Positions 24,609 through 34,504 of a stretch of DNA of 64,000 nucleotides are shown here, one piece after another (within the stretch, counting starts at the first letter, position 1; each line of letters starts with the position of its first letter). Source of the DNA: Gordonia soli NBRC 108243. Its GTDB lineage: Bacteria > Actinomycetota > Actinomycetes > Mycobacteriales > Mycobacteriaceae. The notes beneath the pieces are model-generated. The model saw only the letters and a program-made list of their open reading frames with translations. It was not told where the DNA came from and did no database searches. The translations under genes were made by a program, and so were the position numbers. The DNA lies in the NCBI RefSeq assembly GCF_000334455.1, contig NZ_BANX01000014.1, forward strand, positions 62,001 to 126,000, written 5' to 3'.

Positions 24609-27164
24609 CTATGGCGTGTCCGTCGATTCGGCAGTCGCGGACCGTTCGCGGGATGCTTCCGACGGTGCGATCGCGGAACCGGGCGCCTGCCGGGCGGCGG
24701 CCACCCGCGGGACGATCCGGGAGACCAACTCGACGGCCACGATCCCGACTGCCGCCGAGATCAGCGCGACCGACGTCTTCTGCCAGTTGGTCGAGTCGAG
24801 TTTGAACAGCTCCTGGGTCCACGGCCAGGCGAAGATGATCACGTATGCGAGCGCCGAGACAGCGATCAGCACCACCTTCCACCAGGTGTAGGGCCGTGCC
24901 ACGACGGCGAGCACGTAGACGGCCACCGCGATCAGGGTTATCAACGCGGCGGTCGCCGCCTGGGTCTGAGCGGGCGAGAGATCGACCGAGTCCTTGCCGC
25001 CGATCTCCACCCCGGCACCGCCGGGATTGACGATCACGTAGGTGACGAAGGTGGCCAGACCGACGATGATCCCGTTCGGCACCGCCTGCAGCAGCACACG
25101 ACGGACGAATCCGGTCCTGGCCCGCTCGTTGTTGGGTGCCAGCGACAGGATGAAGGCCGGGATGCCGATGGTGAACCACGCCGAGATCGTCACGTGGATG
25201 GGCTGGAACGGATAGCTCAGCGACGCGAAGCCGAACACCTTGCCCGCAACGCCGCCGACTCCGACGAACAGCGCGAGCAGCACGGCGTAGACCGTCTTCG
25301 TCAGGAACAGGTTGGAGACGCGCTCGATGTTGCCGATGACCCGTCGGCCCTCACCCACCACATACGGCAGGGTCGCGAACTTGTTGTCCAGCAGCACGAT
25401 CTGCGCAACCGACCGTGCGGCCGAACTACCCGACCCCATCGCCACGCCGATGTCGGCGTCCTTGAGGGCCAGCACGTCGTTGACGCCGTCGCCGGTCATC
25501 GCGACGGTGTTCTCCCGCGACTGCAGCGCCTTGACCATGGCGCGCTTCTGGTCGGGGCGCACCCGTCCGAAGGTGACACCGTCGGCGACCACATCGGCCA
25601 GTTCGTCGGTGTCGGTGGGCAGGCTGCGCGCATCGACCGATGTCGCGACGGAACCCAGACCCAGCGATGCGGCGACCGCGCCCACCGACTGGGCGTTGTC
25701 ACCGGAGATGACCTTCACATCGACGTGCTGGTCGGCGAAGTAGTCGAGCGTGGAGCGGGCGTCGGGCCGGACGCGCTGCTCCAAGACGATCAGCGCCACC
25801 GGCAGCACGGTCCCAGGCGCGACCGCGCCGTCGGCGGGTTCGGTGTCGACGGGTACGTCGGTACGCGCAAGCAGCAGGATGCGCAGTCCGGTCGCACCGG
25901 CCTCGGTCGCGTCGTGGGCGGTGGGGCTCTCCGGATCGAGCAGGACGTCGGGTGCGCCGACCAGCCAGTTGCCCACGTCGTCGCCGGAAGCGTCGGCGAA
26001 GGACATGCCGCTCCACTTCTTGGCGGACGTGAACGGCTCGATCGACGTCGTCGACCATTGCGGCGGGGTCGCGAAGGCCTCGGCGATGGCCTGGACGCTG
26101 GCGTTGGGTCGCGGATCGTGGGCGGCCAGTGCGGCGAGGACCTCGCCGAGCCGTTCTTCGTCCAGGCCGTCCGAGGCCTTGTCCACCCGGCGGACCTCGG
26201 CCAGTCGCATCCCGTTCTCGGTGAGCGTGCCGGTCTTGTCGGCGCACACCACGTTGACCCGGGCGAGGCCTTCGATGGCCGGCAGCTCGTTGACCAGGCA
26301 TTTGCGTCGGCCGAGCCGGACCACACCGACCGCGAAGGCGATCGACGTCATCAGCACCAGCCCCTCGGGGACCATCGGCACGAGCGCGGCCACCATGCCC
26401 AGCAGCGACGCCTTCAGACCGTTCTGGCTGATGAACAGCTGGTTGACGATGGTGAGCACGCCGGCCGGGATCAGCAACCAGGTGATGACCTTGAGGATCT
26501 TGTCGATGCCGGACCGCAGTTCGGAGGACACCAGGGTGAACTTGGACGCCTCCGCGGCGAGTTGCGCGGCGTAGGCGTCGGCACCGACCTTGGTGGCCCG
26601 GTAGGCGCCGGAGCCGGCGACCACGAAGCTGCCCGACAGGATCTGATCACCCGGCGCCTTGTCGACCGCGTCGGCCTCGCCGGTGAGCAGTGACTCGTCG
26701 ACGTCGAGCGCGACCGATTCCACCGTGACGCCGTCGACGACGACCTGGTCGCCCGCGCCGATCTCGATGATGTCGTCCAGCACCACCTCGTTGGGCGAGA
26801 TCTCGGCGACCACCCCGTCGCGGCGCACCAGCGGACGCGTCTGCCCGACGATGGCCAGCTTGTCGAGGGTCTGCTTGGCACGGATCTCCTGGATGATGCC
26901 GATCGCACTGTTGGCGATGATGAGCAGGCCGAAGAGTCCGTTGATCAGCGAGCCGGTGAAGGCGACGATCGCGAAGAGCACGCCGAGGATGGCGTTGATA
27001 CGGGTGAACACATTGGCGCGGACGATGTCGGCGACCGAGCGTCCGGACCGATCCGGTAGCGAGTTGACCCGACCGTCGGCGACGCGCTCGGCGACCTGTG
27101 CCTTGGTCAGTCCGGGATCGGCGACCGCGACGGCAGCGCCCGACGCCGCCGGATCTGCGCTCAC
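24609..27164 (-). CDS. ctpE: P-type cation ATPase, CtpE-like
   Basis: An 851-aa P-type ATPase. The actuator loop is LLTGEAD, the phosphorylated Asp is in [12 protein letters not shown], and the hinge reads [23 protein letters not shown]. About ten membrane helices are visible, four near the N terminus and six at the C terminus. Homologous mycobacterial CtpE takes up Ca2+. I chose the GTG at 27164 because it overlaps the upstream stop (GTGA) and keeps the conserved [16 protein letters not shown]. The gene is translationally coupled to the hydrolase and followed by the antitoxin-like gene. Confidence 0.9.
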   Translation of the reverse strand: MSADPAASGAAVAVADPGLTKAQVAERVADGRVNSLPDRSGRSVADIVRANVFTRINAILGVLFAIVAFTGSLINGLFGLLIIANSAIGIIQEIRAKQTLDKLAIVGQTRPLVRRDGVVAEISPNEVVLDDIIEIGAGDQVVVDGVTVESVALDVDESLLTGEADAVDKAPGDQILSGSFVVAGSGAYRATKVGADAYAAQLAAEASKFTLVSSELRSGIDKILKVITWLLIPAGVLTIVNQLFISQNGLKASLLGMVAALVPMVPEGLVLMTSIAFAVGVVRLGRRKCLVNELPAIEGLARVNVVCADKTGTLTENGMRLAEVRRVDKASDGLDEERLGEVLAALAAHDPRPNASVQAIAEAFATPPQWSTTSIEPFTSAKKWSGMSFADASGDDVGNWLVGAPDVLLDPESPTAHDATEAGATGLRILLLARTDVPVDTEPADGAVAPGTVLPVALIVLEQRVRPDARSTLDYFADQHVDVKVISGDNAQSVGAVAASLGLGSVATSVDARSLPTDTDELADVVADGVTFGRVRPDQKRAMVKALQSRENTVAMTGDGVNDVLALKDADIGVAMGSGSSAARSVAQIVLLDNKFATLPYVVGEGRRVIGNIERVSNLFLTKTVYAVLLALFVGVGGVAGKVFGFASLSYPFQPIHVTISAWFTIGIPAFILSLAPNNERARTGFVRRVLLQAVPNGIIVGLATFVTYVIVNPGGAGVEIGGKDSVDLSPAQTQAATAALITLIAVAVYVLAVVARPYTWWKVVLIAVSALAYVIIFAWPWTQELFKLDSTNWQKTSVALISAAVGIVAVELVSRIVPRVAAARQAPGSAIAPSEASRERSATAESTDTP

Positions 27165-28351
27165 GCGGACGCCTCCCACCATCGGGGGTCGGCGACTCCG
27201 GTGCCGGTCCGCGATGCGAGGTCGATCGTGCCGCCCGGCGGCGGAACCAGCGCGGTGACGCCCGCACGCTCGGCCGCCGGCAGCAGACGCTGGATGGGGT
27301 CGGCCCAGGAGTGCCGGGCGAGGTTGAAGGTGCACCAGTGGATGGGTACGAGGACCGAATCGCGACCGCCCGCGCCGGAGACCAGGTCGTGCACCGCGAC
27401 CGCCTCTTCCGGGTTGACGTGGATGTCGGGCCAGAGCGGGTCGTAGGCGCCGACCGCGATCAGCGTCAGGTCGAAGGGGCCCGATCGGTCACCGACAGCC
27501 TCGAAGCGTTCGGTGAACCCGGTGTCGCCGGAGAAGAAGAACGAGTGACCCGGTCCGGCCACCGCCCAACTCGCCCACTGGGTCAGATTGCGCGACAGGC
27601 CTCGTCCGGAGAAGTGCCGGGCCGGGCAGCAGGTGAACGTCAGTGTGGTGGCGCCGACCGTGATCTCGATCTGCTCCGACCAGTCGGCCTCGCGAATCCG
27701 ACGATGGTGGATCCCCCACGACTGCAGGTGCGCGCCGACACCCACCGGGGCGACGAAGATCGCATCGGGTTGGGTGACGGCGATGTCGACGACGGTCGCG
27801 GTGTCGAGGTGGTCGTAGTGGTCGTGGCTGATCAGCACGACGTCGAGCGCGGGCAGCTCGGTGGCCGCCAACGGTGCACGGTGCATCCGCTGCGGACCGA
27901 GGACCTGCGACGGTGAGCACCGGCGACTGAACACGGGGTCGGTGAGTACGCGGACGCCGTCGAGCTCGACGAGGGCCGACGCGTGGCCCAGCCAGGTCAC
28001 CGCCAGGTCGGAGACCTCGTCGGAGAAGGTCGGGGTGAGCACCTCGATCGGTGCGGTGGGTCGTCCCGGCCGTCGGAGCATGTCGATGGCGACCTTGACG
28101 TCGGCGTCGAGTTCCTCCGAGGCAGCCTCGGCATTGGCGAACCGACCACCGGTCTGGAAGGCGGACCCGGAGATGTGCGGCCAGATCTGCTCGCGGGACG
28201 CGCCGATGGCCCGGGCAGCGGGCAACCCCGCCGCGGCCAGTCGGCCGAGCGCGGCGTCGGCCACGGTGACGCCTGTGGCACTGAGAGTGGTGACGGCTCT
28301 CGACGCGATGTCGGCGCCGAGCGGGAATCCGGTGGAGCTCACCCGCACCAC
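27161..28351 (-). CDS. Metallo-beta-lactamase-fold hydrolase, NAPE-PLD/Rv0906-like
   Basis: A 396-aa hydrolase with the metal motif SHDHYDHLD, upstream [23 protein letters not shown], the later metal ligands GDTG and [12 protein letters not shown], and a long N-terminal extension (about 1-110). The WLGHAS/LTDPVF arrangement places it with NAPE-PLD- and UlaG-like enzymes, which act on phosphodiesters or lipids. Several in-frame GTGs occur at the start (28351, 28348, 28342). It is coupled to ctpE. Confidence 0.87.
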   Translation of the reverse strand: MVRVSSTGFPLGADIASRAVTTLSATGVTVADAALGRLAAAGLPAARAIGASREQIWPHISGSAFQTGGRFANAEAASEELDADVKVAIDMLRRPGRPTAPIEVLTPTFSDEVSDLAVTWLGHASALVELDGVRVLTDPVFSRRCSPSQVLGPQRMHRAPLAATELPALDVVLISHDHYDHLDTATVVDIAVTQPDAIFVAPVGVGAHLQSWGIHHRRIREADWSEQIEITVGATTLTFTCCPARHFSGRGLSRNLTQWASWAVAGPGHSFFFSGDTGFTERFEAVGDRSGPFDLTLIAVGAYDPLWPDIHVNPEEAVAVHDLVSGAGGRDSVLVPIHWCTFNLARHSWADPIQRLLPAAERAGVTALVPPPGGTIDLASRTGTGVADPRWWEASA

Positions 28352-28436
28352 AGTAATCCTGGTCGGCTGATCTGCGGCGTCTTGCGTGCCGGATGTCGTC
28401 GGACACGCCCAGCTCGTCGGCGATTCTCGGCAATTG

Positions 28437-28454
28437 GGTTAAACCGCGCTAACC
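28437..28454. promoter_or_regulatory. Inverted repeat in the divergent hydrolase/tetR gap
   Basis: GGTTA and TAACC arms surround eight bases (AACCGCGC). It lies about 50 bases before the TetR coding start and 86 bases before the divergent hydrolase, a plausible operator. Confidence 0.35.
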
Positions 28455-28506
28455 GGGTCACACGTCCAGGGAGCGCTGATATTCTGCTGCGAGCATTGTC
28501 GAGCAC

Positions 28507-29184
28507 GTGCGCGACGCGCATGTGGCAGGGGAAAGTAGACAGTCGTTGCCACGTATGTCTGTCGACCAGCGTCGTTCGGCGCTCGTCGAGGCCGCCTACC
28601 GCGTCATCGCCGACCACGGCGTCGAGGGAGCGACCACCCGTCGCATCTGTGCTCACGCGGGGATGCCGTTGGCCAGTTTCCATTACGCATTCGAGAGTCG
28701 GACCGCACTGCTGTGCGCGGTGATGGACACCGCGGTCCCCTCGGACATCGCCCGCATGTTGGAGGCCATCGTCCCGAGCGCGGTCGACACCGGCACCACC
28801 GGGCGCGCCGACATGCAGATCAACATGGATCTGCAGTTCCGCGCGTTCTACGCGCTGCTCAAGACGGATCCGGGCCGTATGCAGGCCACCATCTCGCTGG
28901 GGATCTACGCCCACAACCATCCTGAGCTGCAGAAGGTCGGGAAGCAGATGTACGAGCGCCTCTACGGTGTGGCCGCTCTCGGTCTGCGTCTGGGCGGCGA
29001 GCGGTCGGGCATCACGTGGTCGGAACCGGTGGAGGATCTCGGTCCCGTGGTGATCGCAGCGACCAACGCCATCACGCTCATCTATCTCAGCACCGCCGAC
29101 GATGTGGTCGTCGAGAAGATCATCGAAGCGGCCGTGCGCGAGATGATGTCCTATGTGGTGGAGCCGGCGCCCGCTGCCGACTGA
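28507..29184 (+). CDS. TetR-family transcriptional regulator
   Basis: A 225-aa TetR protein. The HTH domain reads RRSALVEAAYRVIADHGVEGATTRRICAHAGMPLASFHYAFESRTALL. The C-terminal domain has LQFRAFYALLKTDPGRMQATISLGIYAHNHPEL. Start choice is uncertain: GTG at 28507, TTG at 28546 or ATG at 28555 (MSVDQRRS, the normal family start). Neighbours are the divergent hydrolase/ctpE unit and the convergent NCS1 permease, either of which could be its target. Confidence 0.88.
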   Translation: MRDAHVAGESRQSLPRMSVDQRRSALVEAAYRVIADHGVEGATTRRICAHAGMPLASFHYAFESRTALLCAVMDTAVPSDIARMLEAIVPSAVDTGTTGRADMQINMDLQFRAFYALLKTDPGRMQATISLGIYAHNHPELQKVGKQMYERLYGVAALGLRLGGERSGITWSEPVEDLGPVVIAATNAITLIYLSTADDVVVEKIIEAAVREMMSYVVEPAPAAD

Positions 29185-29260
29185 TCGTTCGTGATCGGGA
29201 GCAGGACCGGGAGAACCGTTGCGGCACCCCGGTCCCACTCTCGTCACCCCGGGTGTGACG

Positions 29261-30946
29261 TCACTGCTGCGCCGGCAACACGTGCAGGCCGCTCTTGTCG
29301 CACGACAGTGCGAGCGAACTGATGTACTGCTTCTCGCCGTCGGGGCCCGGGACCGCGGAGGCGATCATGTCCGGTCGCTCGAACTCGATACCGGTGACAC
29401 AGCACAGCAGCTTCGCGTCGGACGGGTTGCCGTGTTCGTCGTACATGGGCAGGTCGATGCCGTCGTCGGTACGACGCAGGTAGTACCGCCCCTTGGTGGC
29501 GAGGGCGATGATCGGCGGCAACACCAGCGCGAGCACGAGCGCGACCAACGGCGAGTACGGCTGGATGGCGTCGCCGAAAACGTGGAAGTACACCAGGATC
29601 GACACCGTGCCGGACACGATCACCGAGCCGAATCCAACCGGGTTGACGTTGTAGAGCATCCCGCGGCGGAACTCGGGCTTCTTCGGTGAGATCTTCAGCA
29701 GATACTTGTTGATCGCGATGTCGGAGGCGACGGTCACGATCCAGGCGATCGCGAGGTTGGCGTAGAAGTTCAGCAACTCGTTGAGGAAGCTGAACATGTT
29801 GGCCTCCATCAGCACGATGGCGATGGCGACGTTGAACACGAGGAACACCAGCCGGCCCGGGTAGGTCTTGGTGACACGGGTGAAGCTGTTGGTCCACGCC
29901 AGCGATCCCGAGTAGGCATTGGTGACGTTGATCTTCACCTGGCTGATGACGACGAGGATCACCGCGAGGGTCAACGCGAGCCAATGCGGCATGAATTCCT
30001 CGTAGACCGCCAGGAACTGGTGCACCGGCTCGTTGGCCACGCCGGCCTGTTCCGCGAAGTTCATGATCAGGTAGACGGCCAGGAACAGTCCGACGACCTG
30101 CTTGATGGCACCGAACAGCACCCAACCGGGGCCGGCCGTGAGAACCGCGGTCCACCACTTGCGATTGTTCTCCGGGGTCTTCGGCGGCATGAACCGCAGA
30201 TAGTCGATCTGTTCGGCGATCTGGGCAATCAACGAGAGGCAGACGCCTGCGGCGAGCATCGTCCCGGCGAACGAGACGCCGTGGCCCGCTTGGCCGTCGG
30301 TGCCGCCGCTGAACGACAGGAAGTCACCGATGGCATCGGGATGCTTGACCACGAGGTAGCCGAACGGCAGCACCATCATGATCAACCACAGCGGGGTCGT
30401 CCAGACCTGAAGCTTGGCAAGGGTGTTCATCCCGTAGATGACGAGCGGGATGATCAGCACCGACGAGAGCAGATAGCCCAGCCACAGCGGGATGTTCAGT
30501 CCGAGCTTGAGACCTTGGGCCATGATGGAGCCCTCGAGCGCGAAGAAGATGAAGGTGAACGACGCGAAGATGACGTTGGTCAGGACCGAGCCGTAGTAGC
30601 CGAATCCGCTTCCGCGGGTGATGAGGTCGAGGTCGATGTTGAATCGTGCCGCGTAGTACGAGAGCGGATAACCGGTCAGCATGATGACCACGGCGAAGAA
30701 CAGGATGCCCCACAACGCGTTCCCGGTGCCGTTGGCGATGCCGATGTTGGCACCGATGGCGAAGTCGGCGAGGTACGCGATGCCGCCGAGCGCCGAGATC
30801 GCGACGACCCCGGGACCCCACTTGCGGTAGCTGCGGGGTGCGAACCGCAGCGTGTAGTCCTCGAGACTCTCGCGCGCTGCCGCGGCGGCGGCGCCGGTCG
30901 CGAGTACTCCTCCGGAGTCCGGAGGAGCCTGTTCATTCGTGGTCAT
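29261..30946 (-). CDS. NCS1-family purine/cytosine permease-like transporter
   Basis: A 561-aa nucleobase:cation symporter-1 protein with about 12 membrane helices between residues 40 and 475. Conserved segments are FGANIGIANGTGNALWG-like helix 1 and TRGSGFGYYGSVLTNVIFASF. A cytosolic C-terminal extension of roughly 80 residues contains a LLCCVTGIEFERPDM segment with two adjacent cysteines, which is unusual for simple permeases. GGGAG precedes the ATG at 30946. The substrate (cytosine, allantoin, purines or others) cannot be assigned. Confidence 0.85.
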   Translation of the reverse strand: MTTNEQAPPDSGGVLATGAAAAAARESLEDYTLRFAPRSYRKWGPGVVAISALGGIAYLADFAIGANIGIANGTGNALWGILFFAVVIMLTGYPLSYYAARFNIDLDLITRGSGFGYYGSVLTNVIFASFTFIFFALEGSIMAQGLKLGLNIPLWLGYLLSSVLIIPLVIYGMNTLAKLQVWTTPLWLIMMVLPFGYLVVKHPDAIGDFLSFSGGTDGQAGHGVSFAGTMLAAGVCLSLIAQIAEQIDYLRFMPPKTPENNRKWWTAVLTAGPGWVLFGAIKQVVGLFLAVYLIMNFAEQAGVANEPVHQFLAVYEEFMPHWLALTLAVILVVISQVKINVTNAYSGSLAWTNSFTRVTKTYPGRLVFLVFNVAIAIVLMEANMFSFLNELLNFYANLAIAWIVTVASDIAINKYLLKISPKKPEFRRGMLYNVNPVGFGSVIVSGTVSILVYFHVFGDAIQPYSPLVALVLALVLPPIIALATKGRYYLRRTDDGIDLPMYDEHGNPSDAKLLCCVTGIEFERPDMIASAVPGPDGEKQYISSLALSCDKSGLHVLPAQQ

Positions 30947-31049
30947 CACCGTCTCCCTGCGTCGTGGATGCTGACGGGATGACGCTAGGGAGATGGTGTT
31001 GCCGGGAATTTGTGCGTCTGTTGCGCTCCGGTTACGAACTGCGACGCGA

Positions 31050-31781
31050 TCAGGAGCCGGTGAAGTGAGGTGACCGCTTCTCCTCGCGGGCGGTTCGTCC
31101 TTCGCGGAGATCCTCGCTCTCCCATGCCCGCACCATCGCCGACAGATGCTCGGGGAGCGGCTCGTCCCGCGCGCCGTCGCCGTTGAGCACGAGCTTGTAG
31201 TGCTGCAGCGTGAGCGGGGCGAGGTCGGCGATGGTGGCCGCCCAGTGCTGCGCCTCGGCCAGGTCGCCGATCCGGTTGGCGAATCCCAGCGTCCTGGCCT
31301 GGTCGGCGCGCAACGCATCGCATCCGATGAGGATGCCCGCGGCGGTACCGGCGCCGACCAGCGACACCAGCCGGCGGATCGTCCACTCGTCCACGGCCAC
31401 ACCGATCTTCGCGGCCGGGATACCGACGGTGGCCCCGGGGGTGAGCACGCGGAGATCGGCGGCCATCGCCAACTGGAGTCCGGCACCGAAGGCGGATCCG
31501 TTGAGCGCCGCGATCACCGGGACGGATGTCGTCTCGATCTTGCGGAGCGTGGCGACCAACAGGTCCAGGAACGAACGGTCGTACACCGGGCCGGACAGGT
31601 CGGCACCGGCGCAGAACACCGGTCCGCGTCCGGTGAGGACGATCGCCCGTGCGCCGGCCTCCCGGGCCTCGTCGAATGCGGCGGACAGCGCGGTGACCAT
31701 CTCCTCGTCGAGCGCATTGCGCTTGTCCTCACGGGCGAGTTCGATCGTCGCCACGGCTCCGTCGACGCTGGTGTGGATCAT
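31050..31781 (-). CDS. Enoyl-CoA hydratase/isomerase family protein
   Basis: A 243-aa crotonase-fold protein. The oxyanion-hole segments are VFCAGADLSG and ALNGSAFGAGLQLAMAADLRV. The usual catalytic Glu pair is incomplete. The segment ATVGIPAAKIGVAVDEWTIRRLVSLVG has Ala-Lys-Ile where hydratases usually have PE-x-x-x-G, so activity may be isomerase- or hydrolase-like. The ATG at 31781 (MIHTSVDGAVATIEL) fits the family N terminus; the ribosome binding site is weak. Confidence 0.85.
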   Translation of the reverse strand: MIHTSVDGAVATIELAREDKRNALDEEMVTALSAAFDEAREAGARAIVLTGRGPVFCAGADLSGPVYDRSFLDLLVATLRKIETTSVPVIAALNGSAFGAGLQLAMAADLRVLTPGATVGIPAAKIGVAVDEWTIRRLVSLVGAGTAAGILIGCDALRADQARTLGFANRIGDLAEAQHWAATIADLAPLTLQHYKLVLNGDGARDEPLPEHLSAMVRAWESEDLREGRTAREEKRSPHFTGS

Positions 31782-31875
31782 GGAGGCAGCGTACCGAGCG
31801 TCGCCCCGCTCGGCGGGACGGCCGCGATCGGCCCGCACACGTCGGTGTCGCGGGGCGTCGTGGCAGGCTGGCGTG

Positions 31876-33000
31876 GTGAGCGTTGAGCCGTCCCCACCGA
31901 TCGACGACCACTCCGATGTGCTGGTCATCGGTGGCGGACAGGCCGGACTGTCCACGGCATACTTCCTGCAGCGCTTCGGGCTCGGCGATCGCTACCAACT
32001 ACTCGACCACGCCCCCGATTCCGGCGGCGCCTGGCAGTTCCGCTGGCCGACATTGACGCTCGCGACGGCCAACCGTGTACATGATCTTCCTGGTCTCGGT
32101 CTGATCGAAGCGCTCGGCGACGACCGGCCGGAGGTCGCCGCGAGGGCCGCGGTCCCGGAGTACTTCCGCATCTACGAGGAGCGGTTCGGTCTCCGCGTCC
32201 GGCGACCGGTGCACGTCCGGTCGGTGAAACGGGTCGGAGACGGCTTCGTGACCCACCTCGGCGACGGTCGACAGATCACCAGTCGGACCATCATCAATGC
32301 CACCGGGACATGGGACAGGCCCTTCATCCCCCACATTCCGGGCGCCGAGGAGTTCGGCGGCCGCCAGCTACACACCCACGACTACACCGGACCCGCCGAC
32401 TTCGCCGGCCAACGCGTCCTCGTCATCGGGGCGGGGATCTCCGCGGTCCAGTTGCTGATCGAGATCGCCCGCGAAGCCGAAGGCGCGCAGACGTTCTGGT
32501 GTTCGCGTCGGGAACCGGAGTTCCAGCGCCGCGAATTCGACCCGGAGCAGGGGCGGGCGGCGGTCGCGCGCGTGGAGGAACGCGTGCGCGCCGGTCTGCC
32601 GCCGACCTCCGTCGTATCGGTGACCGGTCTCGCGTCGACACCCGCGATCGAGGCGGCCCGGGCCGACGGCATCCTCGACTGGCGTCCGATGTTCACGCGC
32701 ATCACCCGGACCGGCGTCTGCTGGGATTGCGGGCCGGGACCCCCGACCGGCGCCGAGCGGCTCGATGTCGACGTCCTGTTCTGGAACACCGGCTTCCGGA
32801 GCTCGCTCGATCACCTGTCGCCACTACGTCTGCGCGGGCCGGGCGGCGGGATCGTGATGACCGGTCGACTCACCACGACGGTCGCCTCGGACCCGCGGAT
32901 CCAGCTCGTCGGATACGGGCCGTCCGCATCCACGATCGGCGCCAACCGTGCAGGTCGCGAGGCTGCGCGGATGGTGGCGGAGCTACTCGGCAACGACTGA
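31876..33000 (+). CDS. Flavin-dependent monooxygenase (NAD(P)-binding FMO-like)
   Basis: A 374-aa class B flavoprotein monooxygenase-like protein. The FAD fingerprint is DVLVIGGGQAGLSTAYFLQR (about 13-32). The NADPH fingerprint is VLVIGAGISAVQLLIE (about 180-195). NATGTWDRPFIPHIPG is the ATG/FATGY-like linker. It probably hydroxylates or N/S-oxidises a small substrate. The start is one of two tandem GTGs (31873 or 31876). It is divergent from the enoyl-CoA hydratase gene with about 94 bases between. Confidence 0.85.
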   Translation: MSVEPSPPIDDHSDVLVIGGGQAGLSTAYFLQRFGLGDRYQLLDHAPDSGGAWQFRWPTLTLATANRVHDLPGLGLIEALGDDRPEVAARAAVPEYFRIYEERFGLRVRRPVHVRSVKRVGDGFVTHLGDGRQITSRTIINATGTWDRPFIPHIPGAEEFGGRQLHTHDYTGPADFAGQRVLVIGAGISAVQLLIEIAREAEGAQTFWCSRREPEFQRREFDPEQGRAAVARVEERVRAGLPPTSVVSVTGLASTPAIEAARADGILDWRPMFTRITRTGVCWDCGPGPPTGAERLDVDVLFWNTGFRSSLDHLSPLRLRGPGGGIVMTGRLTTTVASDPRIQLVGYGPSASTIGANRAGREAARMVAELLGND

Positions 33001-33104
33001 ACCCTTCCACCTTCAGTTTAGGGCGATGATGTGGGCTTGCGGCAAGGCCCCTAGAGGGGTGCAGAATCGCAGGGCCAGTGCCCTTCACCTGCGTAGGAGA
33101 GTGT

Positions 33105-33527
33105 GTGAACCACGTCTGCGGACCGCTTGACGACGGACCGTTTTTCCATGGAACGCGGGCCGACCTAGGGCCGGGTGAGTTGCTCAGGGCGGGGTTTCGG
33201 TCGAACTATCGGCCCGAGATCACGATGAACCACATCTACTTCACTGCGTTGCGGGACGGGGCCGGGCTGGCGGCGGAGATCGCCGCCATGGACGGGGCGA
33301 CGCCGCACGTGTATGAGGTGCAGCCCACCGGACCGTTCGAGAACGACCCCAACGTCACCGACAAGAAGTTCCCGGGCAACCCGACACGGTCGTTCCGCAG
33401 TCGGGCGCCGCTGAGGGTGGTGCGCGAGATCGACGACTGGGCACGGCTCAGCCCGGCCGCGCTGCAGATGTGGCGCGATCGGCTGGCCACTATTCGCGCC
33501 GGCAACCACGGCGACATCCTCAACTAA
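33105..33527 (+). CDS. arr: NAD(+)-rifampicin ADP-ribosyltransferase Arr
   Basis: A 140-aa Arr enzyme that inactivates rifamycins by transferring ADP-ribose from NAD to the ansa-chain hydroxyl. The His-Tyr-Asp triad is visible as FFHGTRADL, NHIYFT and DPNVTD. PGNPTRSFRSRAPLRVV is almost the Arr family sequence. I chose the GTG at 33105 because AGGAG lies five bases upstream and the length equals known Arr (about 140 aa); a GTG at 33078 is less likely. Intrinsic rifampicin resistance is the expected phenotype. Confidence 0.95.
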   Translation: MNHVCGPLDDGPFFHGTRADLGPGELLRAGFRSNYRPEITMNHIYFTALRDGAGLAAEIAAMDGATPHVYEVQPTGPFENDPNVTDKKFPGNPTRSFRSRAPLRVVREIDDWARLSPAALQMWRDRLATIRAGNHGDILN

Positions 33528-33560
33528 GAGTTCCCCCTGTAACGGCCTTGCTTCCCACGC

Positions 33561-33597
33561 TTGACAATGTGTTGTGTTTTCCTAACACTGTGATATG
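33561..33597 (+). promoter_or_regulatory. Promoter/operator of the XRE-NatAB operon
   Basis: TTGACA at 33561-33566 and TAACAC at 33583-33588 (16-base spacing) form a promoter. An inverted repeat, GTGTT-N5-AACAC (33574-33588), covers the -10. Initiation would fall within a few bases of the GTG at 33597, so the transcript may be leaderless and autorepressed. Confidence 0.5.
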
Positions 33598-33920
33598 TGA
33601 GTCCGGTCCGTCGCGGGGACAAGCTCCCCATCTACAACCGCATCGGCGTCCTACGCGCCGAACGGCGGATGTCGCGTGCCCAGCTCGCCGATCTGGTTGG
33701 CGTCAACGTCCAGTCGGTGGGCGCGCTCGAGCGGGGCGACAACTACCCCAGCCTCGATCTCGCGTTCCGCATCTGTGACGTCTTCGACCTCCCGGTCGAG
33801 GCCGTCTTCAGCCGCACCGAGTTCGGCGCGATGTCGGCCGAGCTGTACCGCCGGTCGTCGACGACCAGGGGGACCGCGGTCCAGGCCGGCACCGCGACCG
33901 ACAACGGAGGAGACCGATGA
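33597..33920 (+). CDS. XRE-family transcriptional regulator
   Basis: A 107-aa protein with a complete XRE helix-turn-helix: IGVLRAERRMSRAQLADLVGVNVQSVGALERGDNYPSLDLAFRICDVFDLPVEAVFS (about 16-72), followed by a short tail. It is the first gene of a four-gene operon (regulator, membrane protein, ABC ATPase, permease) joined by ATGA overlaps. It probably autoregulates through the palindrome in its promoter. Confidence 0.9.
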   Translation: MSPVRRGDKLPIYNRIGVLRAERRMSRAQLADLVGVNVQSVGALERGDNYPSLDLAFRICDVFDLPVEAVFSRTEFGAMSAELYRRSSTTRGTAVQAGTATDNGGDR

Positions 33921-34504
33921 AGGACCCCAATTCGGCCATCCCGACGGAGGCCCAACCGGCGCTCTGGCGCCGTTACGACGAGTGGCGCGGCCGACGCCAC
34001 CTCGACTTCAACGAGCGCTACGCCGGGCAGCTACCCCAGTGGCGCAATCGCCGGACGTTCCGCCGACTGGTGATCGCGCAGATCATGCTGATGATCCTGG
34101 CCGTGGCCAGTGCGGTCACCTCCTTCTTCACCGGATGGTTCTACATCCCCTTCGTCCTCAGCATCGTCGGATCGATCACGGTGATGTCGTTGCTGCGGAT
34201 CGTCACCGGCTCGGTCGCCGACACCCCGGCGTCCGCGCTCGACGAGATCCAAGCAGCCCAACGGAACTCAGCGCGTTCGATGGGCTTCTTCGCCCTGTAC
34301 TCGCTGATGTTCATCCCTTACGTCGTCCTCGTCTGGCTGGGCACCCGAGACGAGGTCGACGGCTCCACCGTCTACGGGGTCGCCGTCCTGCTCATCTGCC
34401 TGATGGTGGTCGGCGCACTCGTGCCGTCGCTACTCGTGGCGTGGTGGATGGACGATCCCGATCCCGAGGATTTCGAGACCTACCCCGAGAGGAGCACCGA
34501 ATGA
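33917..34504 (+). CDS. Membrane protein with four predicted helices, NatAB-operon component
   Basis: A 195-aa protein with an Arg-rich amphipathic N terminus (about 1-50) and four membrane segments: LVIAQIMLMILAVASAVTSFF, FYIPFVLSIVGSITVMSLL, GFFALYSLMFIPYVVLVWLG and VYGVAVLLICLMVVGALVPSLLVAWW. The acidic tail ends DDPDPEDFETYPERSTE. I do not recognise the family. Both ends overlap neighbours by ATGA, so it is tightly coupled to the XRE regulator and the ABC ATPase and may sense membrane state or ligand for them. Confidence 0.75.
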   Translation: MKDPNSAIPTEAQPALWRRYDEWRGRRHLDFNERYAGQLPQWRNRRTFRRLVIAQIMLMILAVASAVTSFFTGWFYIPFVLSIVGSITVMSLLRIVTGSVADTPASALDEIQAAQRNSARSMGFFALYSLMFIPYVVLVWLGTRDEVDGSTVYGVAVLLICLMVVGALVPSLLVAWWMDDPDPEDFETYPERSTE